Both the position numbers and the translations under genes were made by a program. Under the pieces are notes generated by a model that was given only the letters and a program-made list of their open reading frames with translations, searched no databases and was not told where the DNA came from. From NCBI GenBank assembly GCA_025677815.1, contig JAIXMP010000011.1, positions 434,001 through 498,000 of the forward strand: a stretch of DNA of 64,000 bases, given 5' to 3'. Shown here piece after piece: positions 13,601-26,400 of this stretch (positions are counted from its first letter, which is position 1; each line of letters begins with the position of its first letter). The stretch is from Phascolomyces articulosus. Lineage: Eukaryota; Mucoromycota; Mucoromycetes; Mucorales; Lichtheimiaceae.

Positions 13601-14645
13601 TGATATGCTTTTTTAACTGGTGGTTTTAATGTATTTTTAATAAGAATTGCGTATTGAAAAGTAAAAAAAAAATACCACTTTGATGAGATTTAGATGATTT
13701 TGTAAATCTTTTCCGAATGTCGGTTCTTTTTTGGTTCCGCGATTTTTTTTAGGTGTATGTGAAGATATGAGAACTTCTGGACAACACCAAATCAAAGAAA
13801 TCATCGAGAGAAAAATAGAGAATTTTTGTTCCTTATCAATATTTTTTTTATCCAAGAAAGATATTGTTTTGGCTGTTTGTCAAGTAATAATCGATTGTAT
13901 GTTTTGATACAACTGTTCAATTCTTTTGATATAAAATTACATACCCACGCAATACTTGGCCAATAATAAGAATAAAGAGATAAGCAACTAAAATCTCCCC
14001 ACACACATTGAACACTTTGAACAAATAAATTCCGATGAAAGAAAAAGTACCATATAGCATATACTAGATATAAAGAGTAGTGTATTTTTTTAGTAGTGAA
14101 AAAATACCCTTCATATGTAAAACATGTACGACCGATCTATGAACTTTATGGTTAACGAAATTTAGTTTTTAATGTATTATCTTATCATTGAAGAGTAGAA
14201 TATAAAAATTGAATATGTCATCATATTATCTATTAAATCTGAAAATGACACAATTGATCAAGTAAGTTTTCATGCAAGCTAGTAGAAATCTTTTTATCCT
14301 TTGAAACATTACATAAAATGTGTGTACTTCAAGAGAATCAATGAATCAGACACTCACTCGTTTACAAAAATAGATACTTTAATTTTATGTAATACATTAC
14401 ACGCATAAGATCACAGATAACAAAAAAAACCAGTGATAGTTTAAGTTGTTCCACCTACTACTAAAAAGAAACGATGGGGATCCTATATAATTTGTATAAA
14501 TTTCTATAAACTGGTAAGTTACATATTGCTGATTGCGGAGCTTTCTTGAGCGTTGTCTTAGAACCAGTGAGAGAAAGCAGATCTTGAGAAAAAAAAACTC
14601 TATTTCCCGCTGTTGGCTGTGCTGTTGGTGTAGAAAAAAAAACAC
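7677..14645. other. Gene desert, about 7 kb
   Basis: Very AT-rich sequence with many stops in all frames. Open frames such as 7812–8204, 8505–8777, 13181–13411 and 14397–14812 are short, low-complexity or shadows and have no recognisable domains. A GC-richer patch at about 10280–10375 and a signal-peptide-like 20-codon frame at 9348–9410 are the only local irregularities seen. No tRNA box A/B pair was found by eye. The final ~100 bases are the probable 5' leader of the C1-THF synthase gene. Confidence 0.55.
9348..9410 (+). other. Orphan 20-codon frame resembling a signal peptide
   Basis: A 20-residue frame beginning MYLSIFLAFFPLT is strongly hydrophobic and small-residue-rich like a secretory leader. 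It follows a CT-rich tract. It ends in a stop directly overlapping a possible splice donor (GTGAAT). No convincing second exon was found, so it could be a first exon, a relic or chance. Confidence 0.15.
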
Positions 14646-17600
14646 ATGCTATTTGGCGTACTCGGTTCTCGTCCACTTTCCACGCTTACTCTTTCTCGTT
14701 TTGTTCGTCCACCGACAACACGGTTTTCTACTGCTATAACTACAAGAACAACAAGAATGCCTGCTTCTATTATTGATGGAAAAGCCGTTGCGCAGTAATG
14801 TATCTTCGTCATGTCAAACAGTTGTTTTCCATTCGCAACTGTAAACTAAACATTTTACAACCCCACCTCCTGCGTCCATCCCCTACTTCCTTTTCTTTCC
14901 ATTCTTACAGGTCTGTGCGTGCCGACGTCAAGACAAAGATCGCTGAAACAAAAGCAAAGTTTCCTCATTTTAAGCCTCACCTTGCCATTGTTCAAGTGGG
15001 TGCTCGCGATGATTCCTCGGTTTATATTCGTATGAAAGAACGCGCCGCCAAAGAGGTAAGAAAAATAAAACCTGGATGATAAGTAGATTTATCGATAGAA
15101 TAGACCCCCTTTCTTTTCATATTTAGCAACATAGTAAAATAACCGTTTTTGGATAATTCAATAGGCTGGTATCGATTTCACATTACAAAAGTTACCTGAA
15201 TCTGTATCGCAAACAGAATTGCTGGAAAAAGTTCGTGCATTGAATGATGATTATCGTATCCATGGTATTTTGGTTCAAATGCCTTTGCCTTCGCATATCG
15301 ATGAAGCCTCTGTTGTAGAAGCTATTGATTATCAAAAGGATGTAGATGGGTAAATATTCTGTGTGTTTAATACCAGAATAAAACAGGAATGGTGGTGCGC
15401 GAGAGTAAAGAAAAAGTCATGAACTAAATTTCGGATCACTGCCTTTTTTTTCTTAGTTTCCATACCGTCAACATTGGTAATATGGCCAAGAAATCAGCCG
15501 AACCATTGTTCTTGCCATGCACTCCCAAGGGTATCATTACATTACTTCATTCTACTGGTATTGAATTGAGTGGGAAGCGTGCAGTTGTTTTGGGTCGTAG
15601 TGATATCGTGGTAAGTTCAGGACGCTTGGTTATATTTTTTTCTTGAGTAAGTTACAAGTTATGCAAAACTTTAAGGTTTTAAAAATTACGTGTACATAGG
15701 GTGCCCCTGTTGCAACTCTTCTCACGGCCGAAAACGCTACTGTTACTTTGTGTCACTCAAAAACTGAAAATGTCGAAAGCATAGTAAGTTAACAAAGCCC
15801 TTTATTTATGTTTATATTTGTATGAAAAAAAAAAATAAATAAAATAAAACCTAATTTAAATATTACTTGTTTTATTATAGGTCCGAGATGCTGATGTTCT
15901 CGTCGTTGCTATTGGCAAGACTGAATTTGTCAAGGGAGACTGGATCAAGCCTGGTGCTGTTGTTATCGATGTTGGTACCAACGGTGTTCCTGGTAAATAC
16001 ATACATAAATAATGGCACCGTTTTTATATGAAAAAAAGTGGGGTAAAGGGTAGAAAATCTAATTTATAAAAAAAAACCTTTGTTATTAGATTCTACCAAG
16101 AAATCGGGTATGCGTTGGGTTGGTGATGTTGAATATAACAAGGCTGCGGAAGTCGCCAGTGCTATCACTCCTGTCCCTGGAGGTGTTGGTCCAATGACTG
16201 TTGCCATGTTGATGGAAAACACTTTTGTCAGTGCCAAGCGTTGGTTCGATATGAGCCGTGAACGCAAATTTTCGCCTCTTGCACTTGATTTGAAGACCCC
16301 CGTCCCAAGTGATATTGAAATTGCCAGCCAGCAAACTCCCAAGCATATTGAAACTGTGTGCCGTGAACTTGGTTTGAGTCACGGAGAATATGAATTGTAT
16401 GGTGCTAGCAAAGCCAAGGTTGGATTGGATGTGCTTAAGCGTCTTGAACATCGTAAGGATGGTCGTTACATCGTTGTCACTGGCATTACACCTACTCCTT
16501 TGGGTGAAGGTAAATCAACCACCACGATTGGTTTGGTTCAGGCCTTGGGTGCTCATTTGAACAAGGTTGCATTTGCTTGCGTTCGTCAACCTTCTCAAGG
16601 CCCTACCTTTGGTATCAAGGGTGGTGCTGCAGGAGGTGGTTATTCTCAAGTCATTCCTATGGATGAATTTAATTTGCATTTAACCGGTGATATTCACGCT
16701 GTTACCGCTGCTAACAACTTGCTTGGTAAATAATCTTTGGATGGATGAAGAAGAGGGGAAGAGAGGGTTTATGCAAGCTTAGCCTCCTATGGGAAAACTT
16801 TATTTTTATTTACTATTATTTTCTAACATGACATATTCATTAGCTGCTGCTCTTGATGCACGTATGTTCCACGAAAATACACAAACAAACAAGGCTTTGT
16901 TCAATCGCTTGTGCCCTGCCAAGAAGGGCGTAAGAAAGTTTGCTCCAGTCATGTTGAAGCGTCTTGAGGTAAAAAATAAGAAAGAATAAAAATATGCGTG
17001 AAAAAGAACAGGAATAATCTGATTTATTGCCTATATATTATATTGACACCAATGTAATGGGGGGGGGTATTAATAGAAACTGGGCATCAACAAGACTGAA
17101 CCTGAAGAACTCACTGAAGAAGAAGTGGCTCGTTTTGCTCGTCTTGATATTGATCCTGAAACTATTACCTGGCAACGTGTTGTTGATATCAACGATCGTT
17201 TCTTACGTAAGATCACTGTGGGTCAAAACCCAACCGAAAAGGGCCAAGAACGTACCACTGGTTTCGATATTGCCGTTGCTAGTGAAGTGATGGCTGTCTT
17301 GGCCTTGGCCACTGATCTCAAGGATATGCGTCGACGTCTTGGTAATATGGTAGTTGCAAGCTCCAAGGGTGGTGAGCCCATTACCGCTGATGATCTCGGT
17401 ATTGGTGGTGCCTTGACTGTCCTTATGAAGGATGCCATCAAACCCAACTTGATGCAAACATTGGAAGGTACACCTGTCCTTGTCCATGCTGGTCCATTTG
17501 CCAACATTGCTCATGGTAACTCTTCCATTCTTGCCGACAAGGTGGCATTGAAGCTTGCTGGTACCGAACCAGAAATGGAAGCCGGTTATGTTGTCACAGA

Positions 17601-18479
17601 AGCCGGTTTTGGTGCTGATATGGGTATGGAGAAATTCTTTGATATCAAATGTCGTGTTTCTGGATTGGTCCCTGATGCTGTGGTTATTGTGGCTACTGTG
17701 CGTGCTCTCAAGATGCATGGCGGTGCTCCTGAAGTAGTCGCTGGTAAGCCTCTTCCTGATGCTTACACTGAAGAAAACCTTGAATTCTTGGAAAAGGGTT
17801 GTGCCAATTTGGTCAAGCATATTGAAAACGCAAAGAAGTTTGGTATCTCTGTTCTTGTTGCTATTAACCGATTCACGTAAGTATATATATATATTGATCT
17901 ACAAAAACGCGATTATTATCATTGGTTGCTCATACCTTTCAATTTTCATTTAGATCGGATACTGATGCTGAAATGGATTTGATCCGTAAATTGTCTTTGG
18001 CTGCTGGTGCGGACGATGCTGTTGCATGTGACCATTGGGCCCGTGGTGGTTTGGGTGCTGTTGATCTCGGCAAGGCTGTGATCAATGCATGTGAAAAGGA
18101 TAAGGATTTCAAGTTCTTGTACGATCTTGATCAACCTATTGAAAAGAAGATCGAAACCATCTGTAAGGAAATCTATGGTGCTGATGGTGTTGAATTGAGT
18201 GATCTTGCCAAGAGTAAGATTGAAACATATACTAAGCAAGGCTTTGGTTCACTTCCCATCTGTATGGCCAAGACCCAATACAGTTTCAGTCATGACGCTG
18301 CATTGAAGTGTGTTCCTACTGGTTTCACTGTACCTATCCGTGATATCCGTGCTTCGGTTGGTGCTGGTTTCCTTTATCCTTTGGTTGGTTCCATGCAAAC
18401 CATGCCTGGTTTGCCTACACGCCCTTGTTTCTTTGATGTTGATCTCGATGATGAAGGAAATGTCGTTGGTCTCTTCTAA
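14646..18479 (+). CDS. MIS1/ADE3-like: Trifunctional C1-tetrahydrofolate synthase, mitochondrial/cytosolic
   Basis: Interconverts one-carbon tetrahydrofolates: methylene-THF dehydrogenase and methenyl-THF cyclohydrolase in the N-terminal third, ATP-dependent formate–THF ligase in the rest. It supplies purine synthesis and mitochondrial formyl groups. Ten exons (14646–14794, 14911–15055, 15165–15349, 15457–15610, 15700–15783, 15881–15992, 16090–16725, 16844–16968, 17077–17876, 17954–18479) join in frame into 971 aa, close to yeast Mis1. The dehydrogenase motif YIRMK (Y88, K92), QMPLPSHID and the ligase P-loop TPLGEGKST (about 412–420) are intact. Residues 1–37 are rich in Arg, Ser and Thr with no acidic residue, as in a mitochondrial presequence. 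A second in-frame ATG at 14757 begins a 934-aa protein of the size of cytosolic Ade3. The first ATG has C at −3 and the second has A, with no intervening ATG, so leaky scanning could make both forms. Confidence 0.97.
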
Positions 18480-19188
18480 GCGATTAAAATTCTTTCCACC
18501 TTTACTCTTTCCCTTTCTCTCTACTTTATTTGTACTTTTTTCTTCCTTTTTTTTTTTTTTTTTTTTGAAAATTTCTGTGTTGTATAGCATTTGTACATAG
18601 AAAGAAAATGTTTAGTATATAAAAGAAATACATTCTTGTGGTAAAAGAAGATATGCAATTTTAAATTTTGATAAAAAAAGTAGTATGGTGTGATTCAGTG
18701 TGTTTCTAATATCATGAATGGTCGTTCTATCATTAAATAATAACATAGGAAAGAAAGCATAGCTTACCAGCTTTGATTGCTATTAACCCTATTCTGAAAC
18801 AATTGATTATACAAATGTTTGATTGTATTTGCACATTTTATAATAAAGCCAGACTCTATTATTAATATACTTGATAGAATTAAGATGTGTAATACTCAGT
18901 GGCATTATATATACATATAAAACGACTCTACGTTAAAGAAGTAATAGGGTTTGCTTAAGGAGCAATACCAAATTTAGAAGTAAAATAATTAGCCTAAAGC
19001 AGGAGATCATGAGAAAAATGAATGACAACCGTGAAAAAAAAAAAAAAGCCTAATTGGCGAAATGAAGAAAAAAGGAAAAAAACTATGTAAAAAATTTCTC
19101 TTTTAAGTACAAGTTGCGACAATATATTTCCATGGCATTATTACCTGCCAATATTTTTCTGTAACATACGAGCTATTATACTTCAAAG
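18480..19188. other. 3' flank of the C1-THF synthase gene
   Basis: Begins with a pyrimidine-rich and poly-T stretch, probably the 3' UTR, followed by AT-rich DNA. The frame at 18249–18590 is an antisense shadow. Nothing else recognised. Confidence 0.6.
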
Positions 19189-19303
19189 ATGTCGCATAAA
19201 ATTGGCACGAAAAATTTAATGCGAAAAAAAAAATCCGGATTCTCGGACCCTGAAAATTGTGGGAGGGATCCCTTTATCAGTTTATCACTTATTTTTCGTT
19301 ACC

Positions 19304-21060
19304 ATGATTTTCGACATTGTCAAGTTATTCTTACTCGGTATTATTTCGTACATTGCCATTTGGGCTTTGTTCTACGCTGCTGTGCTTCCGTTTGCACTTG
19401 TCTACTACATCTGGCTTTCCACCCCTATTACTTCTTTTTTTCCGCATTTCTCGCCCTTGTGGCATTCATTTCTTTCGCGCCGTGTTGTAATTTATTACGC
19501 ACAATTATTGTTGCTTTATGTGTGCATGCAAGTTGGTTTTCTGTCTCGCCGTTGTCGCCACCTCCTCTTGCTTCACTCGTCACTCTTGCTGTATGGTATT
19601 CGTTACCTGGTACTGAGTCGACCGTTATCATTTCGAAACAACCTAGTCATTCCGATGGCTTTGTTGAGTTATTCCTCAAGCGCATGCGTGGAGGTTTGAA
19701 ATATTGCGATGCAGAGTTGACCTGTAAAAACAAGCTCAGTATCGTAGCACATTCTTCTGTCGATTGTAGTGTTTCTAAAGTCATTCCTGACTTTCCTGGT
19801 TTGATTCCCTGAAGCGCAATGTCTACAAGCGAGAAAAGTGCTTGGGTTGTGGAAACGGGTGATACCACCGCAATGCCAAAAGCATTGGCTTACACGCCAA
19901 CTGTTCAAGATTCCACAGTAGATCTCTTGTGCGAACAGTTCGCTGCCATGCACCTCGGTGCTAGTGCGCAAGCTTCGGCTTATGTTCAACACTAAGATGA
20001 GCTCATGGATGCTTTGTCAGTTGATGCGGACAATGCTGTGCCAATGGTGATGGGTGATTCCGTCATTACAACCATTAATGCACTTGCACGTAATGAAGCA
20101 GCGGTTGAAGTTTCTTCTTCTGTTTGCAAGGACTGGGTTTGGATGTTTTGTCTTTTGGCAATTCTCCTTTTGAAGTGTGCCTTTTCGAATTTGATCAACA
20201 ACAACAGCAACAATGGCAAACGTCCATCGTGCGCTCAGCGTCTTTGGAGTCACTGCCTAAGGAGGAAGATACTCCCATAGATCAAGATGATGAAGTAATG
20301 GAACCCACTTTGGGTGAGTCTATGGACAACAACTCCTCTTCATCCACCATGGCTGGGGACTCTTCTGTCTCGCAAACTGCCATTTTGGATCAGTCCCTGC
20401 AAAATATGGAGGCCAACACACTTACAAACGGCGCCTTACACGACATGAATTTTAATTCATCAGAGCCTGTTCAACAAGTCCCTGTTGTGTGCTCAAGCGA
20501 AGAAGAGCAACGTGAAGTAGTGGATGATTCCGCTGCTGTTGTGAATGAAGTTGATGGAGCATCTCTTGCTGCTGATGTAAATGAAACACCACTTTTTTTG
20601 TGGCCAGCTGAAGAGTTTCTCGCAGTAGTTGATGGAAACGCAGTTGGAGACACCGCTGCTATCCAATCGGCATACTTGGATATGATGTTTTCTAACTCAT
20701 CCCTTGATATGCTTGGTGCGGGAGCTCCTGGTGACACTCCTCCTGTAGGAGACGTTTTGGGTGATTCCACATCTGGAGATAATATTTATGGTGATGAAAC
20801 TCTTGGTGCTGAGTTTGCTTATTTATTTAATCATGTTAATACTTCTGTAACCTCTGATTCAAATCAAGTTAATGCTTCTGCAACCTCTGGTAATGATGCT
20901 ACTTCGGTGCATCCAGATAATTCTGCTGCTGTCGGTTTCCCACCACTTGCACCGCCATCATCAACAGTTGAAGATGTTCTTGGAGGAATCCTTGTGGACG
21001 TCCCTGACGATTCCGAATATGATGCTTTTTTTTGAAGAGTTTATCAGTAAGTATTTTTTT
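19304..21060 (+). pseudogene. Decayed gene for a membrane protein with a long acidic tail
   Basis: Not a recognised family. The stretch has markedly higher GC and better codon structure than its surroundings, but the frame is broken. A hydrophobic N-terminus starts at 19304 (MIFDIVKLFLLGIISYIAIW). The frame shifts at a T-run near 19435, then continues with in-frame stops at 19810 and 19993. It shifts again near 20110–20125 into a 300-codon Ser/Asp/Glu-rich segment ending at 21035; a further T-run shift would extend it to a GTAAGT donor at about 21050. No GT–AG intron consistent with this genome's GTAAGT-like donors removes the stops. The acidic part holds weak internal repeats (VTSDSNQVNAS/ATSGND). 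The alternative is several unrelated short genes. Function unknown. Confidence 0.4.
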
Positions 21061-23400
21061 ATACTAAATGGTTCTATCTTATTATATTTTGTGATAGCTT
21101 GATTCTAATATATATCAATTTTTTTTCCATCTAGATTACAACTAGATGGTTGACAGTTAGTAGTTTTATCTTTTTTTTTTATTTCTCTCTCTCGTACGAC
21201 GTTCATGTGTGTGTATGCGTCTTCTACCGTTGCTTCCTCCGCTGCCGATTTGGTTTTTTTTTTTCACGTTTGTGTGCGTGTGTTCCGTTTTTATTTACGT
21301 TTGCCTTGAGTAGAGGTTTTGGTAAGTTATACATAAAAATTATGAAAGATTGACATGCCGAATGCTTGGTAACTGACAACTAATAATTGAAAATTTTAAT
21401 TCTATTTATAGGCTATTGTTATGCAGCTTTTGTGTAAGCGGGGTTTTCTTCTCCAGTCTGTCATTGTTGGTGGTCATGGTAAGTTTTATAAACGATGGCA
21501 AGATTTATACAATTGATTAAAAAAGATTTACTAATCCATGATCATTTAGACAGTTATACAGACATGTGGTGCAATCGCGTTCGCTTCTTTTTTTTTGTAT
21601 GCCAGGTGGGTGTATGGCATGCACTTGTTATTGGTGTTATGCTTCCGAATTTGTGTATGCAAGTGATACACTGGTGTCATGGTAAGTTTATTATGCTTTA
21701 TGCATTGTAGTTCAAAGTAATATTTATAATGGACGATAGATACTTATCAATGGTATGATATTTTTTTTTATTAATAGACTTTTCCGAGTTCGCGTGTGTG
21801 CACGCCTTTGATGCTTTTGTTGATTGACTCGGGTCAACATGGTAGCAGCTTTGCCTTTGGCGAAGCGGATTGACTGGTGAGCATCTTAGTGGATGGGATC
21901 ACTTTGGGTTCAAAGGTATGGGAGGAGAATTGGAAGCTCAAGGGCATGGTATGGTTGTTCTACACTATAATCACGGGGGGAAATGAAGGGTTTGGATATA
22001 TTGCAACTTGGGCTTTGGTCAGAAGAGCGAGGGGTTGTGGTGGAGAGAAAAGAAAAGAGTGGGCTTTTTGTTTTCGTTTACCTTTTGTGTTTTGATGGGG
22101 CTCATAGGGGTATATCGTTGGAACACCGGAAGATCTTGGATTTGCAACGACAGGTTTCTCCGTCTATATGATAACAAGACTCATTTGATACCAATGCTTT
22201 TTTACGGTAAGCTTATCTTTTTTATTTAATTTTGCATTATTACTATATATTATTTAAATTAGAACATTTTTACTGATCATTATTTTTATTAATTTTTGGG
22301 GTTTATCTTTATAATAACTTGTTCTTTTTGTACAAGAATAAGTTATTATAAAGAGAAAACTCTTAGATGGATCAAGACTGGAAGCATAACAAGTTGTCAT
22401 CATTTCACGTTTATATACCACTTACAGTTTGCAAATCCTCGCAGATCTTTTTAAAGTTCCTTCTGATATACCTTACGAGCTTCATCAAAACACAAAAAGT
22501 CAGCGAAAACAAAAAGCCCACTCTTTTCCTTTCTCTCCATTATAATCTCTTGCTCTTCTGGCTATCCCAAGTTGTGGTATATCTATGCTCCTTCATTTTT
22601 CCTGGTGGTTATAGTGCAGAACAATCATATCGTGTTCTTGTTCTTCCTTTTCTCTTCTCATACCTTTGGGCTCAAAGGGATTTCCCTGAAGCTGGGGGTT
22701 GTCTTTGGTCAACGGGGCATGCTACATATGTGTTGGCAATTACATACATGGTGGGAAGTGTGTGTGTTTTAACTGGGCTAATCACGGGCGGAAAAGGCGT
22801 TTTTCTTTTCTTTTCTTCGTGGAGGAAGAAGGAAGAGATGGATACATGGTGTGAATAATCATGTCGTGCAACGACTGATTTTGACCCTAACTATGACAAG
22901 CTACTTGTCATTTAGTGAGGAGATGGAAATAAGTTGGATGCAGGCAGCATTTCTGTTCAGGCTATCCTGTGGAAGGTATTATCACTGTATCATAAAAGGA
23001 AAAATGGGGGTATTTTTTTTTCCTTTCTGGAGGAGGGGTGCACGATGATGGATGTTTGATCATGTCGGCAACGACTGATTTTGACCATGACTATGGCAAG
23101 CTACGCTTGTACCTTAGTCAAGGAGAAGGAAATAAGTTGCGTGCAGGTAGAGTTTCTGTTCAGGTCATCCTACAGAAGGTATCAGCATCATTTACATTAT
23201 TGTGTATTAGAGAAAAAAAAAGAGACATTCCTGTCTTTGGATCAATTGAAATTTATTGCGCTATTGGTATCAGTTCTGGCGGCCTGGAATTATGAAACTC
23301 TTTTTATTTTACCTTTCATATATCCAATCCTTTTTTTTACCGAGGGAAGGAGAGGATAAACATTCACAACCCAATTTTATTATTCTTGGATGGATTTTAC
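21061..23400 (+). pseudogene. Degenerate repetitive exon-like blocks
   Basis: Continuation of the decayed locus. Short GC-richer blocks end at consensus donors at 21323, 21479, 21682 and 22207, with T-rich acceptors between them. Two blocks end with the same CATG|GTAAGTTT context about 203 bp apart. At 21900–22000 and 22660–22800 two diverged segments share TTTGGGYTCAAAGG and CTAATCACGGG-type strings. No continuous protein can be assembled and no family was recognised. Confidence 0.3.
22857..23183 (+). repeat. Diverged tandem direct repeat, period about 201 bp
   Basis: Copy 1 at 22857–22981 and copy 2 at 23058–23183 align along their length. Translated in the parallel frame, both read ATTDFDxxYxKL, then GxGNKLxAGxxSVQxIL. 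Copy 2 is open throughout; copy 1 has two adjacent stops. Conservation at the protein level between copies suggests this was once a repeated coding unit. Family unknown. Confidence 0.6.
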
Positions 23401-26400
23401 CTGGTTTTCTTTTCAAGTTTACCATATAGGTATTATCTACGTGTAGGGTGAAGGTGAAGCTATTCTGATTTTTCTTTTTTTTCTTTACGAGAAAAAAAAA
23501 ATGGTTTAGAAAAAAAAGGGAAGCAATATTTTTTTCATCATTCATCGATACAGTCAACAATTCATTCTATATTGGTGTTGTTCTTCTGACCCATAACCAA
23601 GATGCATGATACCTCCATTTGAAGCATCTTCTTCAACGTGTAATTTTGCTGTCTGATTTTTCTATATACCGATGTTGATTGTCTCAAGGCGAGAATGAGC
23701 GGCAAATTTACTGCAAATTGTTATTATGTGTATCTTCCTTATTCGTCAAGTGTACCTGAAACCAAGAAACATGAAATCCAAAAACCAACGCAACACTGAC
23801 GTTGATGCATACTTCCAGCCGTCAATGTTGGGTGTAATTTTCAATCGTTGTATATAACAAACTAACTGTTATCCTTTGACTGAATCAAGAAAAGGGACAG
23901 ATGACAATGACGAGAAACCAATCCCATATGTCCAGATGACATCCTCCCATCAGACAACAAGCCACTCCATCAACAAATCCAAGAATAATTCAACAAGTCT
24001 TCGTCTATGATATCATCTTGTGATACTTTTTTACTCAAGAAAAAAAACAAGATTTACTTGATAGTTCGTGACATCATTTGGTGTTGTATATTTTTGTTTC
24101 CTAGAAACAATGTATACATTGATCCATTTGACGTTATTTTCATGGTAACAGCAACAATGGAAAATATGTGGTCAATTGTAGTAGACAAAACGGACTACGA
24201 TAACGATCAATGGTGCTCAAGAAGATGTGGCTCAATCAGAAATCAAGCATCTATATCCATTGGTTTGTTTATCTGTATTGCGATTAGCAGTAATCGCAAT
24301 TAACCTCGGGATTTGGTTTCTCAGGTGTTCGACGTACAAATAAACAACATGGTGGATAGCGACCACAAACAACCAATATCAAGCATTCTTACTACGATAT
24401 ATTATATTATTCGTATTTCACATCATTCACCATGTTTCAAATAAAGTATCAAGGCGATCGATACTCGATTTTCAAGAAACAATAAATCAAGAAATCGATG
24501 ATGTATTGCTTATGCAATATCAATTCATACAATACCGTACAATATATTATCAACAACAATCGATTACATTATTATATATCATGATTATATTCAACTTGGA
24601 CAGGACCGGAAAACCATTCCTTCATGTCATTGCGAACAAGTAACATATCATGAACACAGTGTTTCAGTGTAATTGTCAACAAAATACATCATCCAACCTA
24701 GACATAGCCATTTCTGAAAACGACCTATCAAGATCAGGATATGATGATTACACTTCGATGTACAAGCTGGTTTATCAAGACCTACCATTTCTGGCAGTCA
24801 ATCCCCCGTCGTTTCACTTCAATCTCTCGACTTTCGCAACAAAAATCCGCTGTTTATTCACTTTCTTTTGTTCCAGTTTCATGTAACCTACAACAGAATT
24901 ATGGCTGTGGATGATGGGGATTGACTGTATATTTCATTTGATACTCTTGGATATAAAAGTGACACGTACACACACACACTATGCACACGCGTAATTGGAT
25001 AGAACAAAATATTTATTTTGCACACACGCGAGATATTTTGAAAAATCCACACACACAATATATCTAAGAATATCAAATAAAAATTGGTTCTGGTCCTGCC
25101 TATTTCGGATGACAATGTACCCATTCTCTTCTAAAAAAAAGAAAAAAGGTATGTTTGCTAATTACTAATACAGATCAAGTGTTTTTTAAAGAGTTGTTAA
25201 TAGGTTATTATGTCTGTGATGGTGATTGCAAAAAAAGGAAAAAAAAAAAAACTATTACATGAGATTATTATCACCAAGTACTCCCCTCCCAAAAAAAGAA
25301 AAAAAATCAAACCAAAAACCTTTGATGACGATGGTATCGATTGACAATGGAAACAAGATTCAACGACAAAAAATCAAGATAAAAGTCATTCACATTCATT
25401 TGATGCGCCTTTTAATCCATCATTATCAACAAAAAGAAGACATCTACATTCCCTTTGTTATATATCAAGATACAAAAACATATCGATCCAGTAAGTTTAA
25501 GTATTTCTTATTTCAAACATACATTGTGGATAGTAATGGACAATGTACTTAGGCTGAATATAATTAATTATTAAATTACTACAGGCGAGGGTGAACATAT
25601 CCACACAAAAACAAATGTCGTTTTCGGCATTATTCGAGCTTATTCGGTAAGTTTATCTTATTATACTAATATTTACTATGCATTATTATTATTGTTTAGT
25701 ATCTTATAATTTATTTCCCATTCATAGGTTCGAATGTGAGTGATACAAAAAAGATTCCAAAACATTTTATTTTTTACACCTACATAAACACCATCCGATC
25801 TAGTAAGTTATTTATTAGCACATATATAATCTTATATGATTATGATCTTGCCGATCATTGAAAGAGAAGATAATGGTATACTTGATTTCAATGTAATCAT
25901 ATTAGAAAACGGATGAATCTACACACTCAACAGCAAAAATCATTTATACAAAAAAGAAAAAAACAATCCAAGTACCTGATACCTTTCTATATAAAACGGC
26001 ACAATGCACAATAATTAATATCAGAGATTCTAATGTACATTAAATGTTCACATTAGATCATATATGGATTACCCATGTCAAAGGCAAAGATGAACCAAAG
26101 CGGATACATTTTCCATCTTCAAATCCAGAATGGCCACCGTTCACAACATGAAGCAAAAAAAAAAAAAAACCAGTGTCAAGGTGCCATCGTTATCATGAAA
26201 TGCAAAACAAATTTATATCATTCAACCTCATTATTATCGTCAATATTCACCAAAAGAAAAGAAAAAAATTAAGAAATCAACATATTTTCCCATCATTTTT
26301 CAATTCAAAAAAGAAGAAGCATGAATCCATCACAGACTACTAACCTATTACTGACATATTTAAGAATACCTTGGAAAAGTATTTTTATTTTTGCAAACAT

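Noticed and set aside
14798..15079. Alternative first exon beginning MYLRHVKQ before the C1-THF synthase
   Set aside because: It lies in intron 1. Splicing 14794 to 14911 gives the conserved GKAVAQSVRADVK, and this frame merely reads through the intron into exon 2.
17203..17820. 205-codon minus-strand frame inside the C1-THF synthase gene
   Set aside because: Antisense shadow of a strongly codon-biased exon; no domain.
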